A DNA stretch of 64,000 bases from NCBI GenBank assembly GCA_964400285.1, contig CAYNTK010000006.1:129821-193820 (forward strand), given 5' to 3'. Below are positions 54,103-61,848 of the stretch, one piece after another (within the stretch, counting starts at the first letter, position 1; every line of letters begins with the position of its first letter). The notes under the pieces were generated by a model. That model was given only the letters and a program-made list of their open reading frames with translations, searched no databases and was not told the DNA's origin. Both the position numbers and the translations under genes were made by a program. The stretch comes from FEN-1279 sp964400285 (GTDB lineage: Bacteria; Bacteroidota; Ignavibacteria; Tepidaquicellales; Tepidaquicellaceae).

Positions 54103-55989
54103 ATGAAAAAACTAATTTCTATTTTAATTTTCTTATCTGTTCTATTTTTATTAAATAATGCCAAAGCATTTTATATCTGGCAGGATTTTGATAATCCAAA
54201 TCATCCTCCCGCAGGATGGACATTAAATACTACTAATGCTTTCAATTGGGATTGGACACTTATGTGCAGTGGTTATGGTTTGGGGTACGGCTCTATTAAA
54301 GCAAATTGCTCTGATGCAAATACAGGTCTAACTTTTGATATTATTTCTCCCCAATTCACTGCTGCAGTTACAGGTGATTCTTTAATTTTCGACCATGCCT
54401 ATGCCACTTACGGTACGGCAAATGACCAACTGAAAATTTGGTATTCCACAGATGGCGGTAATAATTGGACTCAACTCGTTTTACTTAATGGTGGCACTTC
54501 CGGTGAACTTACAACTGCTCCCGCTACTGGACAGGCATTTGTTCCAACTTCTTCGCAATGGGCTACAAAAAGATATTTATTACCTGCAGGTACAAATAAA
54601 CTAAAATTTACTGCTATCTCAGCTTATGGTAATAATCTTTATCTCGATAATATTAAAATTGGGACAAAATATAACACCGATGCTGGGGCTGTAGGTTTTA
54701 AAAGATTTATTAAAGCTATTCCACCAGGAACTATAGATACACCAAGAGTATATGTTAGAAATTTTGGAAATACAACTCAAACCATACCTGTTACTCTTAT
54801 TATCTCTCCGGGAAGTTACTCGCAAACTCAATCCGCCGCTTCTCTTGCACCAGGTGCATCAGTCATACTTAATTTTCCTGTTTGGACAGTTCCCGCTTCA
54901 GGAAATATCACTATGAAAGCATATTCTACTTTGAGTGGAGACCAAAACGCTTCGAATGATACAATATATAATTATTATGTTGCATCGAATAATGGCAGAA
55001 ATGTCTTACTCGAATACTGTACTGGAACTTGGTGTCAATGGTGTCCCTGTGGAAAATTGAGAGCTCTTGATTTATTAACTCACTGCCCCAATTCTATTGT
55101 CCTTGCTTATCATGGAAGCGGTTCTGACCCCTGGATTAATTTTAATGGAAATAATATTATTTCTTTGCTCGGTATGACTGCTTATCCGCTCGGAACGGTA
55201 GATAGAGGTATAGATGTTTGGAGTTGTGGTTATAGCAATTTTGTCGAACGTCCGTTTATGCGATATCTAACACAACCTGTCTCTCCAGTTAAAATCGATA
55301 TCGTTTCTAAAACGTATAATCCCACTACAAGGCAACTCGATGTAAGCATAAATAATACCGCTTTAATGGATCTCTCGGGACAATATAAAATCAATTACGT
55401 TATTACAGAAGACAATCTTGTATATACTCAATCTGGTAATTCATATTGCCCCGGTGGCACAAATTATGTTCACAAGTGGGTCGTAAGAAATATGGTTAAC
55501 AATGCTACTGGCGAAAATCTTAATTCAGGTGGAACTTGGACGAATGGTCAGGTAATACCAAAATCTTTTTCTACTATTCTTGGAGCGGGTTGGGTTGATG
55601 CAAATTGTAAACTAACAGTTTTTGTCTATAAAGACGGAACACCACTCAATGCAAATGCAGAGATTCAGCAAGCTGTTCAAACAGGTGTTATGCTGACTGG
55701 TATTAATGAACCGACTTCAACTCCAGTCAAATTTGAACTTTGCCAAAATTACCCGAATCCATTTAACCCAATAACTAATATTAAATTCGGTATTCCTAAA
55801 AACGGTTACGCAAGCTTGATAATTTATGATGTTACTGGAAAGGTGATAGATAAATATCTCGATGGCTACGTAAATGCCGGATATTACAACGCTGAAATAA
55901 ACGGAACCAAACTCTCGAGCGGAGTATATTTCTATACTCTTACCTCAAATGGAATGACTGAAACTAAAAAAATGATTTTATTGAAATAA
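54103..55989 (+). CDS. Omp28-like thioredoxin-fold protein with T9SS domain
   Basis: About 628 residues from the ATG at 54103, which gives the signal peptide MKKLISILIFLSVLFLLNNAKA; the open frame extends to a TTG at 54073 that would add ten poor residues. Residues 25-190 are a MAM/jelly-roll-like domain (IWQDFDNPNHPPAGWTLN, DSLIFDHAYATYG, LKIWYSTDGGNNWTQLV). The Omp28-like region follows with NVLLEYCTGTWCQWCPCGK (C-x2-C-x-C) and LAYHGSGSDPWINFNG, a thioredoxin-like fold. The T9SS type A domain ends it (CQNYPNPFNPIT). Exported, possibly disulfide-active; unproven. Terminator at 56018. Confidence 0.85.
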   Translation: MKKLISILIFLSVLFLLNNAKAFYIWQDFDNPNHPPAGWTLNTTNAFNWDWTLMCSGYGLGYGSIKANCSDANTGLTFDIISPQFTAAVTGDSLIFDHAYATYGTANDQLKIWYSTDGGNNWTQLVLLNGGTSGELTTAPATGQAFVPTSSQWATKRYLLPAGTNKLKFTAISAYGNNLYLDNIKIGTKYNTDAGAVGFKRFIKAIPPGTIDTPRVYVRNFGNTTQTIPVTLIISPGSYSQTQSAASLAPGASVILNFPVWTVPASGNITMKAYSTLSGDQNASNDTIYNYYVASNNGRNVLLEYCTGTWCQWCPCGKLRALDLLTHCPNSIVLAYHGSGSDPWINFNGNNIISLLGMTAYPLGTVDRGIDVWSCGYSNFVERPFMRYLTQPVSPVKIDIVSKTYNPTTRQLDVSINNTALMDLSGQYKINYVITEDNLVYTQSGNSYCPGGTNYVHKWVVRNMVNNATGENLNSGGTWTNGQVIPKSFSTILGAGWVDANCKLTVFVYKDGTPLNANAEIQQAVQTGVMLTGINEPTSTPVKFELCQNYPNPFNPITNIKFGIPKNGYASLIIYDVTGKVIDKYLDGYVNAGYYNAEINGTKLSSGVYFYTLTSNGMTETKKMILLK

Positions 55990-56017
55990 TTTTATAATTG
56001 TAAATATAAACTTTCTA

Positions 56018-56046
56018 AAAACCCGTTCCTATGGCGGGTTTTTTAT
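56018..56046. terminator. Intrinsic terminator after the Omp28-like gene
   Basis: AAAACCCG at 56018-56025 pairs with CGGGTTTT at 56035-56042, followed by TTATTG. The A-rich left side may also serve the convergent gene. Confidence 0.88.
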
Positions 56047-56059
56047 TGTTTTTTGATTC

Positions 56060-56686
56060 TTATTTATCTACTTTTTCAATATATATCATCTGCTCGAACA
56101 TTTTTTTATAATCTTCCCAGTTCTTAATTATCTTTTTACATTTTTTTAAATCATCTTTTGTAAAATCCTTTTCCCTGTCGAAGTTTTTATATTTTTCAAG
56201 AACCTCGTAATCTGAACTTAGTTCCGTTGATTTTATTTTTATAGGTTTTTCATTTTCTAAATAAAAAAACTCTTCTCCGTTTGTATATACACCCTTTGTT
56301 AGATAATGATAATAAATCAATTTGCCTTCCTCGTTAGGGTAATACTCTATTTTTATATTCTGACTTGCTGCAATATTATGTTCTATTACTACTTTTACAG
56401 GTGGTTTGTATATATCTTCAAATTCTGTAGTTCCGTTTTTCTCTATCAGCTTATTATCTTGTTGTTCATAATAAAATTTAATGGTTGTCGTTTGTACTCC
56501 TATAGCAGGCCTATTAGATACTAATTTTATTGTATGTATTAAATAACCTCTAAAATCTTCTTCATCTCCAATTTTCTCATCAATACTTTTGCAAAAATTT
56601 ATAATTTTATTGACATTGGTGTTTTGTGCTTGTAGGTAAGATGTTATAGGAAAAAAAAGAATAAAACAAAAAATTAACTTTTTCAT
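56060..56686 (-). CDS. Secreted protein of unknown function
   Basis: 208 residues. Signal peptide to about residue 20 (FPITSYLQAQ). The mature part is charged and mixed alpha/beta: VNKIINFCKSIDEKIGDEEDF, then strands GVQTTTIKFYYEQQDNKL and IKIEYYPNEEGKLIYYHYLTKG, with a helical Lys-rich C terminus. No family recognised. It lies between two T9SS cargo genes but lacks a sorting domain. Confidence 0.7.
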   Translation of the reverse strand: MKKLIFCFILFFPITSYLQAQNTNVNKIINFCKSIDEKIGDEEDFRGYLIHTIKLVSNRPAIGVQTTTIKFYYEQQDNKLIEKNGTTEFEDIYKPPVKVVIEHNIAASQNIKIEYYPNEEGKLIYYHYLTKGVYTNGEEFFYLENEKPIKIKSTELSSDYEVLEKYKNFDREKDFTKDDLKKCKKIIKNWEDYKKMFEQMIYIEKVDK

Positions 56687-56782
56687 AATGTTATTTTATT
56701 GATTAAAAAATACTATTTAAATATAAAAACCAAAAATAAATAATCAAAAACAAAATGCCGACTTCCACCTACTAATTATTAC

Positions 56783-57835
56783 CTATCTGATAAGTGCCAT
56801 TTTTCTTACCTGCAAAAAATCTCCTGCTTCCAATTTATAAAAGTAAACTCCAGATGTTAATCCCTCCGCATCGAAACTCGTTTCATATTCTCCTGCACTC
56901 AGTTTTTCATTAATAAGTGTTGAAACCTCACGACCTATTGCATCATATATTTTTAGCGTTACCAATCTTGAATCTTTAACCTTAAATATAATTTTAGTTG
57001 TAGGATTAAAAGGATTTGGATAATTCTGACACAATTCAAATTTATTCGGAATAGTAGTAGAAATCATTTTTATACCAACCGGAGTTGTCGGAATATACAT
57101 CTTTCCAGGTACAAACATTGTCCCATATCCGAAAAGCGATAAATCTATGTTAACACTTGGAGAAACTCTTTTTACCATCCATACCCCCGATGCAATCCAG
57201 GAAGTATCCGGAGCTACTACCAGTGGAATCTCTATTATTGATACTACGGTGTATAATCCCGATGTAAAAGCAAATTTCTTTGCTGTATAAGTTCCATTTA
57301 CTGTCTGAACGATTTCGTCATTTAGTCTTTTTCCGCTTGCTCTTGCTCTGAACTTTACCAGCAATGAATTAATTAATATAGTTGTATCCTTAGAAAAAAG
57401 TTGATAGGTAGTTCCAACAGGTGATGCAAACTGATACATATTATACCACCCTTCTAATCCTCTGAAAAAGTTAAGCAATCCTATTGGTAAATTCGATGTA
57501 TCGGGAAGTAGTGCAATGGTTAAATATTGATAACTATTTGTTCCCTGAAAATTATGCCATGATGTATCGTTGTATGGTGTATTTTCATTTAATGTTACCA
57601 TATAATCCTTTGACCTTACGATATTTGCTGTTAATCCTTTGTATGGTGCAATAACAGCAAACGAATCGATTCTGTATAATGTTAAATTATTCATTGGATT
57701 GTTATTCGAATCGAGCGGAATATTTTTATAATACCACTTATATCCTAAGTTCGCAGGAAAATAAGTTGAAGCATTTTGCGAATTCACTAACTTCGTAAAT
57801 AAAAGTGTAATAATCAGTAAATATATTTTTTTCAT
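56783..57835 (-). CDS. Secreted protein of unknown function with T9SS domain
   Basis: 350 residues. Signal peptide to about residue 19 (FTKLVNSQ). Residues 20-260 show no recognised domain; it starts YFPANLGYKWYYKNIPLDS, the opening of a group of T9SS-linked proteins, and has a VKFRARASGKRL strand region. The last 85 residues are a T9SS type A domain with CQNYPNPFNPTT and terminal RKMALIR. Divergent from the M13 peptidase gene. Confidence 0.82.
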   Translation of the reverse strand: MKKIYLLIITLLFTKLVNSQNASTYFPANLGYKWYYKNIPLDSNNNPMNNLTLYRIDSFAVIAPYKGLTANIVRSKDYMVTLNENTPYNDTSWHNFQGTNSYQYLTIALLPDTSNLPIGLLNFFRGLEGWYNMYQFASPVGTTYQLFSKDTTILINSLLVKFRARASGKRLNDEIVQTVNGTYTAKKFAFTSGLYTVVSIIEIPLVVAPDTSWIASGVWMVKRVSPSVNIDLSLFGYGTMFVPGKMYIPTTPVGIKMISTTIPNKFELCQNYPNPFNPTTKIIFKVKDSRLVTLKIYDAIGREVSTLINEKLSAGEYETSFDAEGLTSGVYFYKLEAGDFLQVRKMALIR

Positions 57836-58001
57836 ATTCTTGATAGTTTTTATAAATATTATATATTATTTTGATTAAATCAATTACTATATATTTAATT
57901 GAAATTTAAAAAGTTTTATATAATTTGTAACTTTTTTATTTAAAATCAGTATATAAAATAAACTTATATTTAATATTATTTTAACATTTAAACTATTCAA
58001 T

Positions 58002-60044
58002 ATGCTTATTACAAAAGTATTTAAAGCAAAAGTATTTTTATTCACTTTTATTTTTTCGCTCTTTTTCCTTTCTAATGCTTTTTCACAACTTGCTATAGAT
58101 AAAAGCAATATGGATTTATCTATAAATCCCGGTGAGGATTTCTATAATTATGCAAACGGAACTTGGATTAAAAATAATCCTGTCCCTCCTGATATGGGAA
58201 GATATACTGCTTTCGACGAACTAATAGAAAACAATCGAAAGCAAATATTATCTATTATAGAAGAAGCTTCGAAAGAATCGAATTCGACAAAAGGAACAAA
58301 CAAACAAAAAGTCGGTGACTTTTATTTAAGCGGAATGGACGAAGCACGAATAGATGCTCTCGGATATGAACCAATAAAAGGTGACCTCGATAAAATTAAA
58401 TCTATATCCTCAAAGGAAGACCTGATAAAATTTACCGCCTATTTGCATTCTTACGCTATTTACCCCATTTTTTACGCAGGTGGAACTATTGATGCTAAAA
58501 ATAGCGAATATGTAATTTCTGTTTTATATCAAAGCGGTCTTGGTTTGCCCGATAAAAATTATTACTTCAATGAAGATGAACGCTCGAAAGCAGTCCGCGA
58601 AGAATATCAAAAGCAAATCGGAAGAATGCTAAAATTAATTGGTTACGATGAAGCAACTGCAATTAGCAAAGCTAAAATAATTTATGACATAGAGTTAAAA
58701 CTTGCTAATATATCTTTTACAAAAACGGAATTGCAAGTCCCCGCTAAAAACTATAACAAAATGTCCCTGAAAGAATTAATCTCTCTTTCAGAGGGTTTCG
58801 ACTGGGCTTTATATTATAAAGAGTTCGGTCTTTCGGAACCAGGAGATATTAATGTTGCACAAAAACCTTTCTTCGAATCACTGGGAAAAGTATTCCAACA
58901 AGTAAGTCTTGAAGATTGGAAATCTTATTACGAGTGGGTATTATTGAGAAGCAATGCAAATCTTTTAAGTTCTGATATCGTAAATCAAAACTTTGAATTC
59001 AGCGGCAAGTTTATGTCAGGCCTTAAAGAGTTAAGACCAAGATGGAAAAGGGTTACAGATATTGTCAGCGGTTCCATTGGCGATATTCTTGGTGAATTGT
59101 ATGTTGAAAAATATTTTCCACCCTCTTCTAAAAAAAGAATGCTCGAATTAGTTGAAAACTTGAAACTTGCTCTTAAAGATAGAATTTTAAGATTAACCTG
59201 GATGAGCGACCAGACAAAGAAAAACGCAATCGAAAAACTCGAGAAAATCGGTGTTAAAATCGGTTATCCCGATAAATGGAAAGATTATTCATCTCTTGAG
59301 ATTGATAAAAATTCATTCTATGAAAACGTTAAAAGAGCAAGGCATTTTGAATTCCTCAGAAATATTAAAAAAATCGGTAAGCCCGTAGATAAATTAGAAT
59401 GGGGGATGACTCCTCAAACCGTAAATGCTTATTACAGCTCTACAAGAAATGAAATAGTTTTTCCCGCAGGAATACTGCAACCTCCTTTTTTCTGGGCAGA
59501 TGCTGATGATGCCGTTAACTATGGTGCTATTGGGGTTGTAATCGGTCACGAAACCACGCACGGATTCGATAATCGTGGAAGGCAATTCGATAAAGACGGC
59601 AATATGAAAGACTGGTGGACTGAAGAAGACACAAAAAACTTTGAAAGCAAAACACAAGTTCTAATCGACCAATTTAATAATTATAAAATGCTCGATACCC
59701 TTCACGTCGATGGTAAAATGACACTCGGAGAAAACATTGCGGATTTAGGTGGAGTATCCATTGCTCTCGAAGCTCTTAAAAAAGCTTGGGAAAAAAATCC
59801 GCCACAAAAAGAAATTGATGGATTTACACCTCTTCAAAGATTCTTCTTATCTTATGCTCAAATCTGGAAAGGAAGCATTCGCGATAAAGAGCTTATGAGA
59901 AGACTTAGAGAAGACGAGCATTCACCATCGGAAGCAAGAGTTAATGGCATAGTATATAACGTCCCTGAATTTTATGAAGCTTTTAAAATTCAATCTACCG
60001 ATAAAAGGTATATTCCTCCCGAAAATCGTGCTTTGATTTGGTAA
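58002..60044 (+). CDS. M13 (neprilysin/PepO) family zinc metallopeptidase
   Basis: 680 residues, full family length. Signal peptide to about residue 29 (LSNAFSQ). The N-terminal M13 domain opens MDLSINPGEDFYNYANGTWIKNN. The catalytic domain has NAYYSSTRNEIVFPAGILQPPFF, the zinc motif HETTH (His516, Glu517, His520), and ENIADLGG with the third ligand Glu577 and Asp581. The end PENRALIW is close to the usual CxxW end without the Cys. An endopeptidase in the periplasm or on the surface. It lacks a T9SS domain. A hairpin at 60063 follows. Confidence 0.95.
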   Translation: MLITKVFKAKVFLFTFIFSLFFLSNAFSQLAIDKSNMDLSINPGEDFYNYANGTWIKNNPVPPDMGRYTAFDELIENNRKQILSIIEEASKESNSTKGTNKQKVGDFYLSGMDEARIDALGYEPIKGDLDKIKSISSKEDLIKFTAYLHSYAIYPIFYAGGTIDAKNSEYVISVLYQSGLGLPDKNYYFNEDERSKAVREEYQKQIGRMLKLIGYDEATAISKAKIIYDIELKLANISFTKTELQVPAKNYNKMSLKELISLSEGFDWALYYKEFGLSEPGDINVAQKPFFESLGKVFQQVSLEDWKSYYEWVLLRSNANLLSSDIVNQNFEFSGKFMSGLKELRPRWKRVTDIVSGSIGDILGELYVEKYFPPSSKKRMLELVENLKLALKDRILRLTWMSDQTKKNAIEKLEKIGVKIGYPDKWKDYSSLEIDKNSFYENVKRARHFEFLRNIKKIGKPVDKLEWGMTPQTVNAYYSSTRNEIVFPAGILQPPFFWADADDAVNYGAIGVVIGHETTHGFDNRGRQFDKDGNMKDWWTEEDTKNFESKTQVLIDQFNNYKMLDTLHVDGKMTLGENIADLGGVSIALEALKKAWEKNPPQKEIDGFTPLQRFFLSYAQIWKGSIRDKELMRRLREDEHSPSEARVNGIVYNVPEFYEAFKIQSTDKRYIPPENRALIW

Positions 60045-60062
60045 TTGTATCCTTCTTTTTTA

Positions 60063-60094
60063 AACCCCTTACTTTATTTTTTAAGTGAGGGGTT
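60063..60094 (+). terminator. Hairpin after the M13 peptidase gene
   Basis: AACCCCTTACTT at 60063-60074 pairs with AAGTGAGGGGTT at 60083-60094 (one G-U). No U-run follows, so termination is likely but not certain. Confidence 0.65.
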
Positions 60095-60350
60095 ATTATA
60101 AATATTTAAGTTTCTGATTCTAAAAATTTTCTCTTTTTAAAAACACATTTTTAATTAGCACAATAAGGTATTATTCCAATATTAATTAGATTCTATTCTC
60201 TTCATTGATACAGAAATAAAAAGAAATACTAATTCAATAATTATTACCGATAGTTATTTCATTTATTAATAACTCTCATCACATTTTTGGAGGAACGGTT
60301 ATTGGTTATAATGTTTACATAAATTTAACAATAACTAAATAGCTGTTATT

Positions 60351-60372
60351 ATATATATATATATATATATAT
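60351..60372. repeat. (AT)11 dinucleotide repeat
   Basis: An uninterrupted run of eleven AT units in an intergenic region, about 130 bases before the next ATG. Possible slippage site affecting spacing of the downstream promoter. Confidence 0.8.
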
Positions 60373-60502
60373 TATATTATTTTAGATATTGACTTTACGT
60401 TTTAAAAAGTTTAGTTTATATAGTTCGGTTATGGAATATCGATTATCGTTTCGTTGATTTATGATTCAATTATTTTTTGAATAAAAATTAAATCAAAGCA
60501 AT

Positions 60503-61750
60503 ATGAAAAAAGTTATTATAATGCTAATCACAATTCATATCTTGTTAAACATTGTATATGGACAATGGACGTTTCAGCAATCTGGAGTATCGTCGACGTT
60601 AAGAGATGTTGAATTTATAAATCCTAATACAGGTTGGATTTGTGGGTCAGAAGGTACGATATTAAAAACAACTAACGGTGGTTTGAACTGGATTCAACAA
60701 AATAACGAAGCAGTAGGTAAAGCTCTCTTTAGTATTTACCCAGTAAACGCTAATATAGTTTATTGTGTTGGATATTTTGAAACAATTCTAAAAACTACTA
60801 ATGGTGGTGATAATTGGATTACAATTCAAAATGGACCAATAGGACAAGGAAATACCTATTTAAGCGTGTTTTTTATAAATGAATATACCGGTTGGATTGG
60901 GGGTTGGGCAAGTCCTGACAAAGTTATGAAAACTACAAATGGTGGAATTAGTTGGCATGATTATAATGGATGGGGAAGGTTTAATGATTTATTTTTTAAG
61001 GACAGTTTAAATGGAATTGGGGTTAATGATGCTTCATATTATGCGATCACTTCAAATGGAGGCATAAATTGGTTACAGTATTCGGTAGGAGAGGGTAATT
61101 ATGATGATATATCAATTATGACATACAATAAAAATATTGGGTTCATAGTATCTGCGATTGGATATAGTGTAAGAAAGACAACTAATTTTGGAATGACATT
61201 TGATAGTGTAGGATATATACCAAATGTTCCTCACGAATTATATTGTTCAAAGTTTATTAACGAAAATATTGGTTGGGCTGGAGGTAGTTATGGACAGCTT
61301 TATAAAACAGAAAACGGAGGAAAAACTTGGCGAATTCAAAATTCACTAAGTCAGGCTTTTGTCCGAAGAATTTTTGCCTTAAATGATACTGTTGTCTGGG
61401 CAGTTGGTGGAGGAGGAAAAATTATTCACACTACAAATGGAGGAGATACTATTACAGCAATTAAGCAAATTTCTTCTAATTTTCCTGGTAAAATTGAATT
61501 ATTTCAGAACTATCCAAACCCGTTTAATCCCGAAACGAAAATTAAATATCAGACATCAAAATTGATGAATATTAAGTTAATAGTTTTTGATATTTTAGGT
61601 AAGGAAGTAAAAACACTAATAAATAAAAAACATAATCCCGGAACATACGAAGTAATTTTCGATGGAAACAATTTACCATCAGGAATATATTTTTACAGAT
61701 TAGAAAATGAAAAAAATTTTATCACAAAAAAAATGATATTATTAAAATAG
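60503..61750 (+). CDS. YCF48-type propeller protein with T9SS domain
   Basis: 415 residues. Signal peptide MKKVIIMLITIHILLNIVYGQ. YCF48-type repeats cover residues 22-320: KTTNGGLNWIQQN, KTTNGGDNWITIQ, KTTNGGISWHDY, KTENGGKTWRIQN and HTTNGGDT, with TGWICG, TGWIGG and IGWAGG strands between. The C-terminal 85 residues form a T9SS type A domain (FQNYPNPFNPET, terminal KKMILLK). Secreted or surface protein, ligand unknown. A branched hairpin follows at 61766. Confidence 0.88.
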   Translation: MKKVIIMLITIHILLNIVYGQWTFQQSGVSSTLRDVEFINPNTGWICGSEGTILKTTNGGLNWIQQNNEAVGKALFSIYPVNANIVYCVGYFETILKTTNGGDNWITIQNGPIGQGNTYLSVFFINEYTGWIGGWASPDKVMKTTNGGISWHDYNGWGRFNDLFFKDSLNGIGVNDASYYAITSNGGINWLQYSVGEGNYDDISIMTYNKNIGFIVSAIGYSVRKTTNFGMTFDSVGYIPNVPHELYCSKFINENIGWAGGSYGQLYKTENGGKTWRIQNSLSQAFVRRIFALNDTVVWAVGGGGKIIHTTNGGDTITAIKQISSNFPGKIELFQNYPNPFNPETKIKYQTSKLMNIKLIVFDILGKEVKTLINKKHNPGTYEVIFDGNNLPSGIYFYRLENEKNFITKKMILLK

Positions 61751-61765
61751 CCATTAAAAATACAA

Positions 61766-61826
61766 GGACCTCCATTTGACCGGCAAGTCAACTTTTAGAT
61801 TTACTCTAAAAAAGAGGTCCCTTTTT
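61766..61826 (+). terminator. Branched three-stem terminator-like structure
   Basis: Outer stem GGACCTC (61766-61772)/GAGGTCC (61814-61820) encloses two inner hairpins: TTGAC/GTCAA (61776-61791) and TTTTAGA/TCTAAAA (61793-61811). CTTTTTATT follows. This is more complex than a simple terminator. Confidence 0.65.
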
Positions 61827-61848
61827 ATTAACTTTAATAACTAAAAAT

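Larger units (their letters stand above)
60045..60502. other. Intergenic region with hairpin and AT microsatellite
   Basis: 458 bases. It holds the hairpin at 60063-60094 and an (AT)11 run at 60351-60372. No gene or RNA is visible on either strand. Confidence 0.6.

Noticed and set aside
60351..60372. (AT)11 run as a replication origin
   Set aside because: No DnaA boxes or dnaA/dnaN genes nearby; a simple microsatellite explains it.
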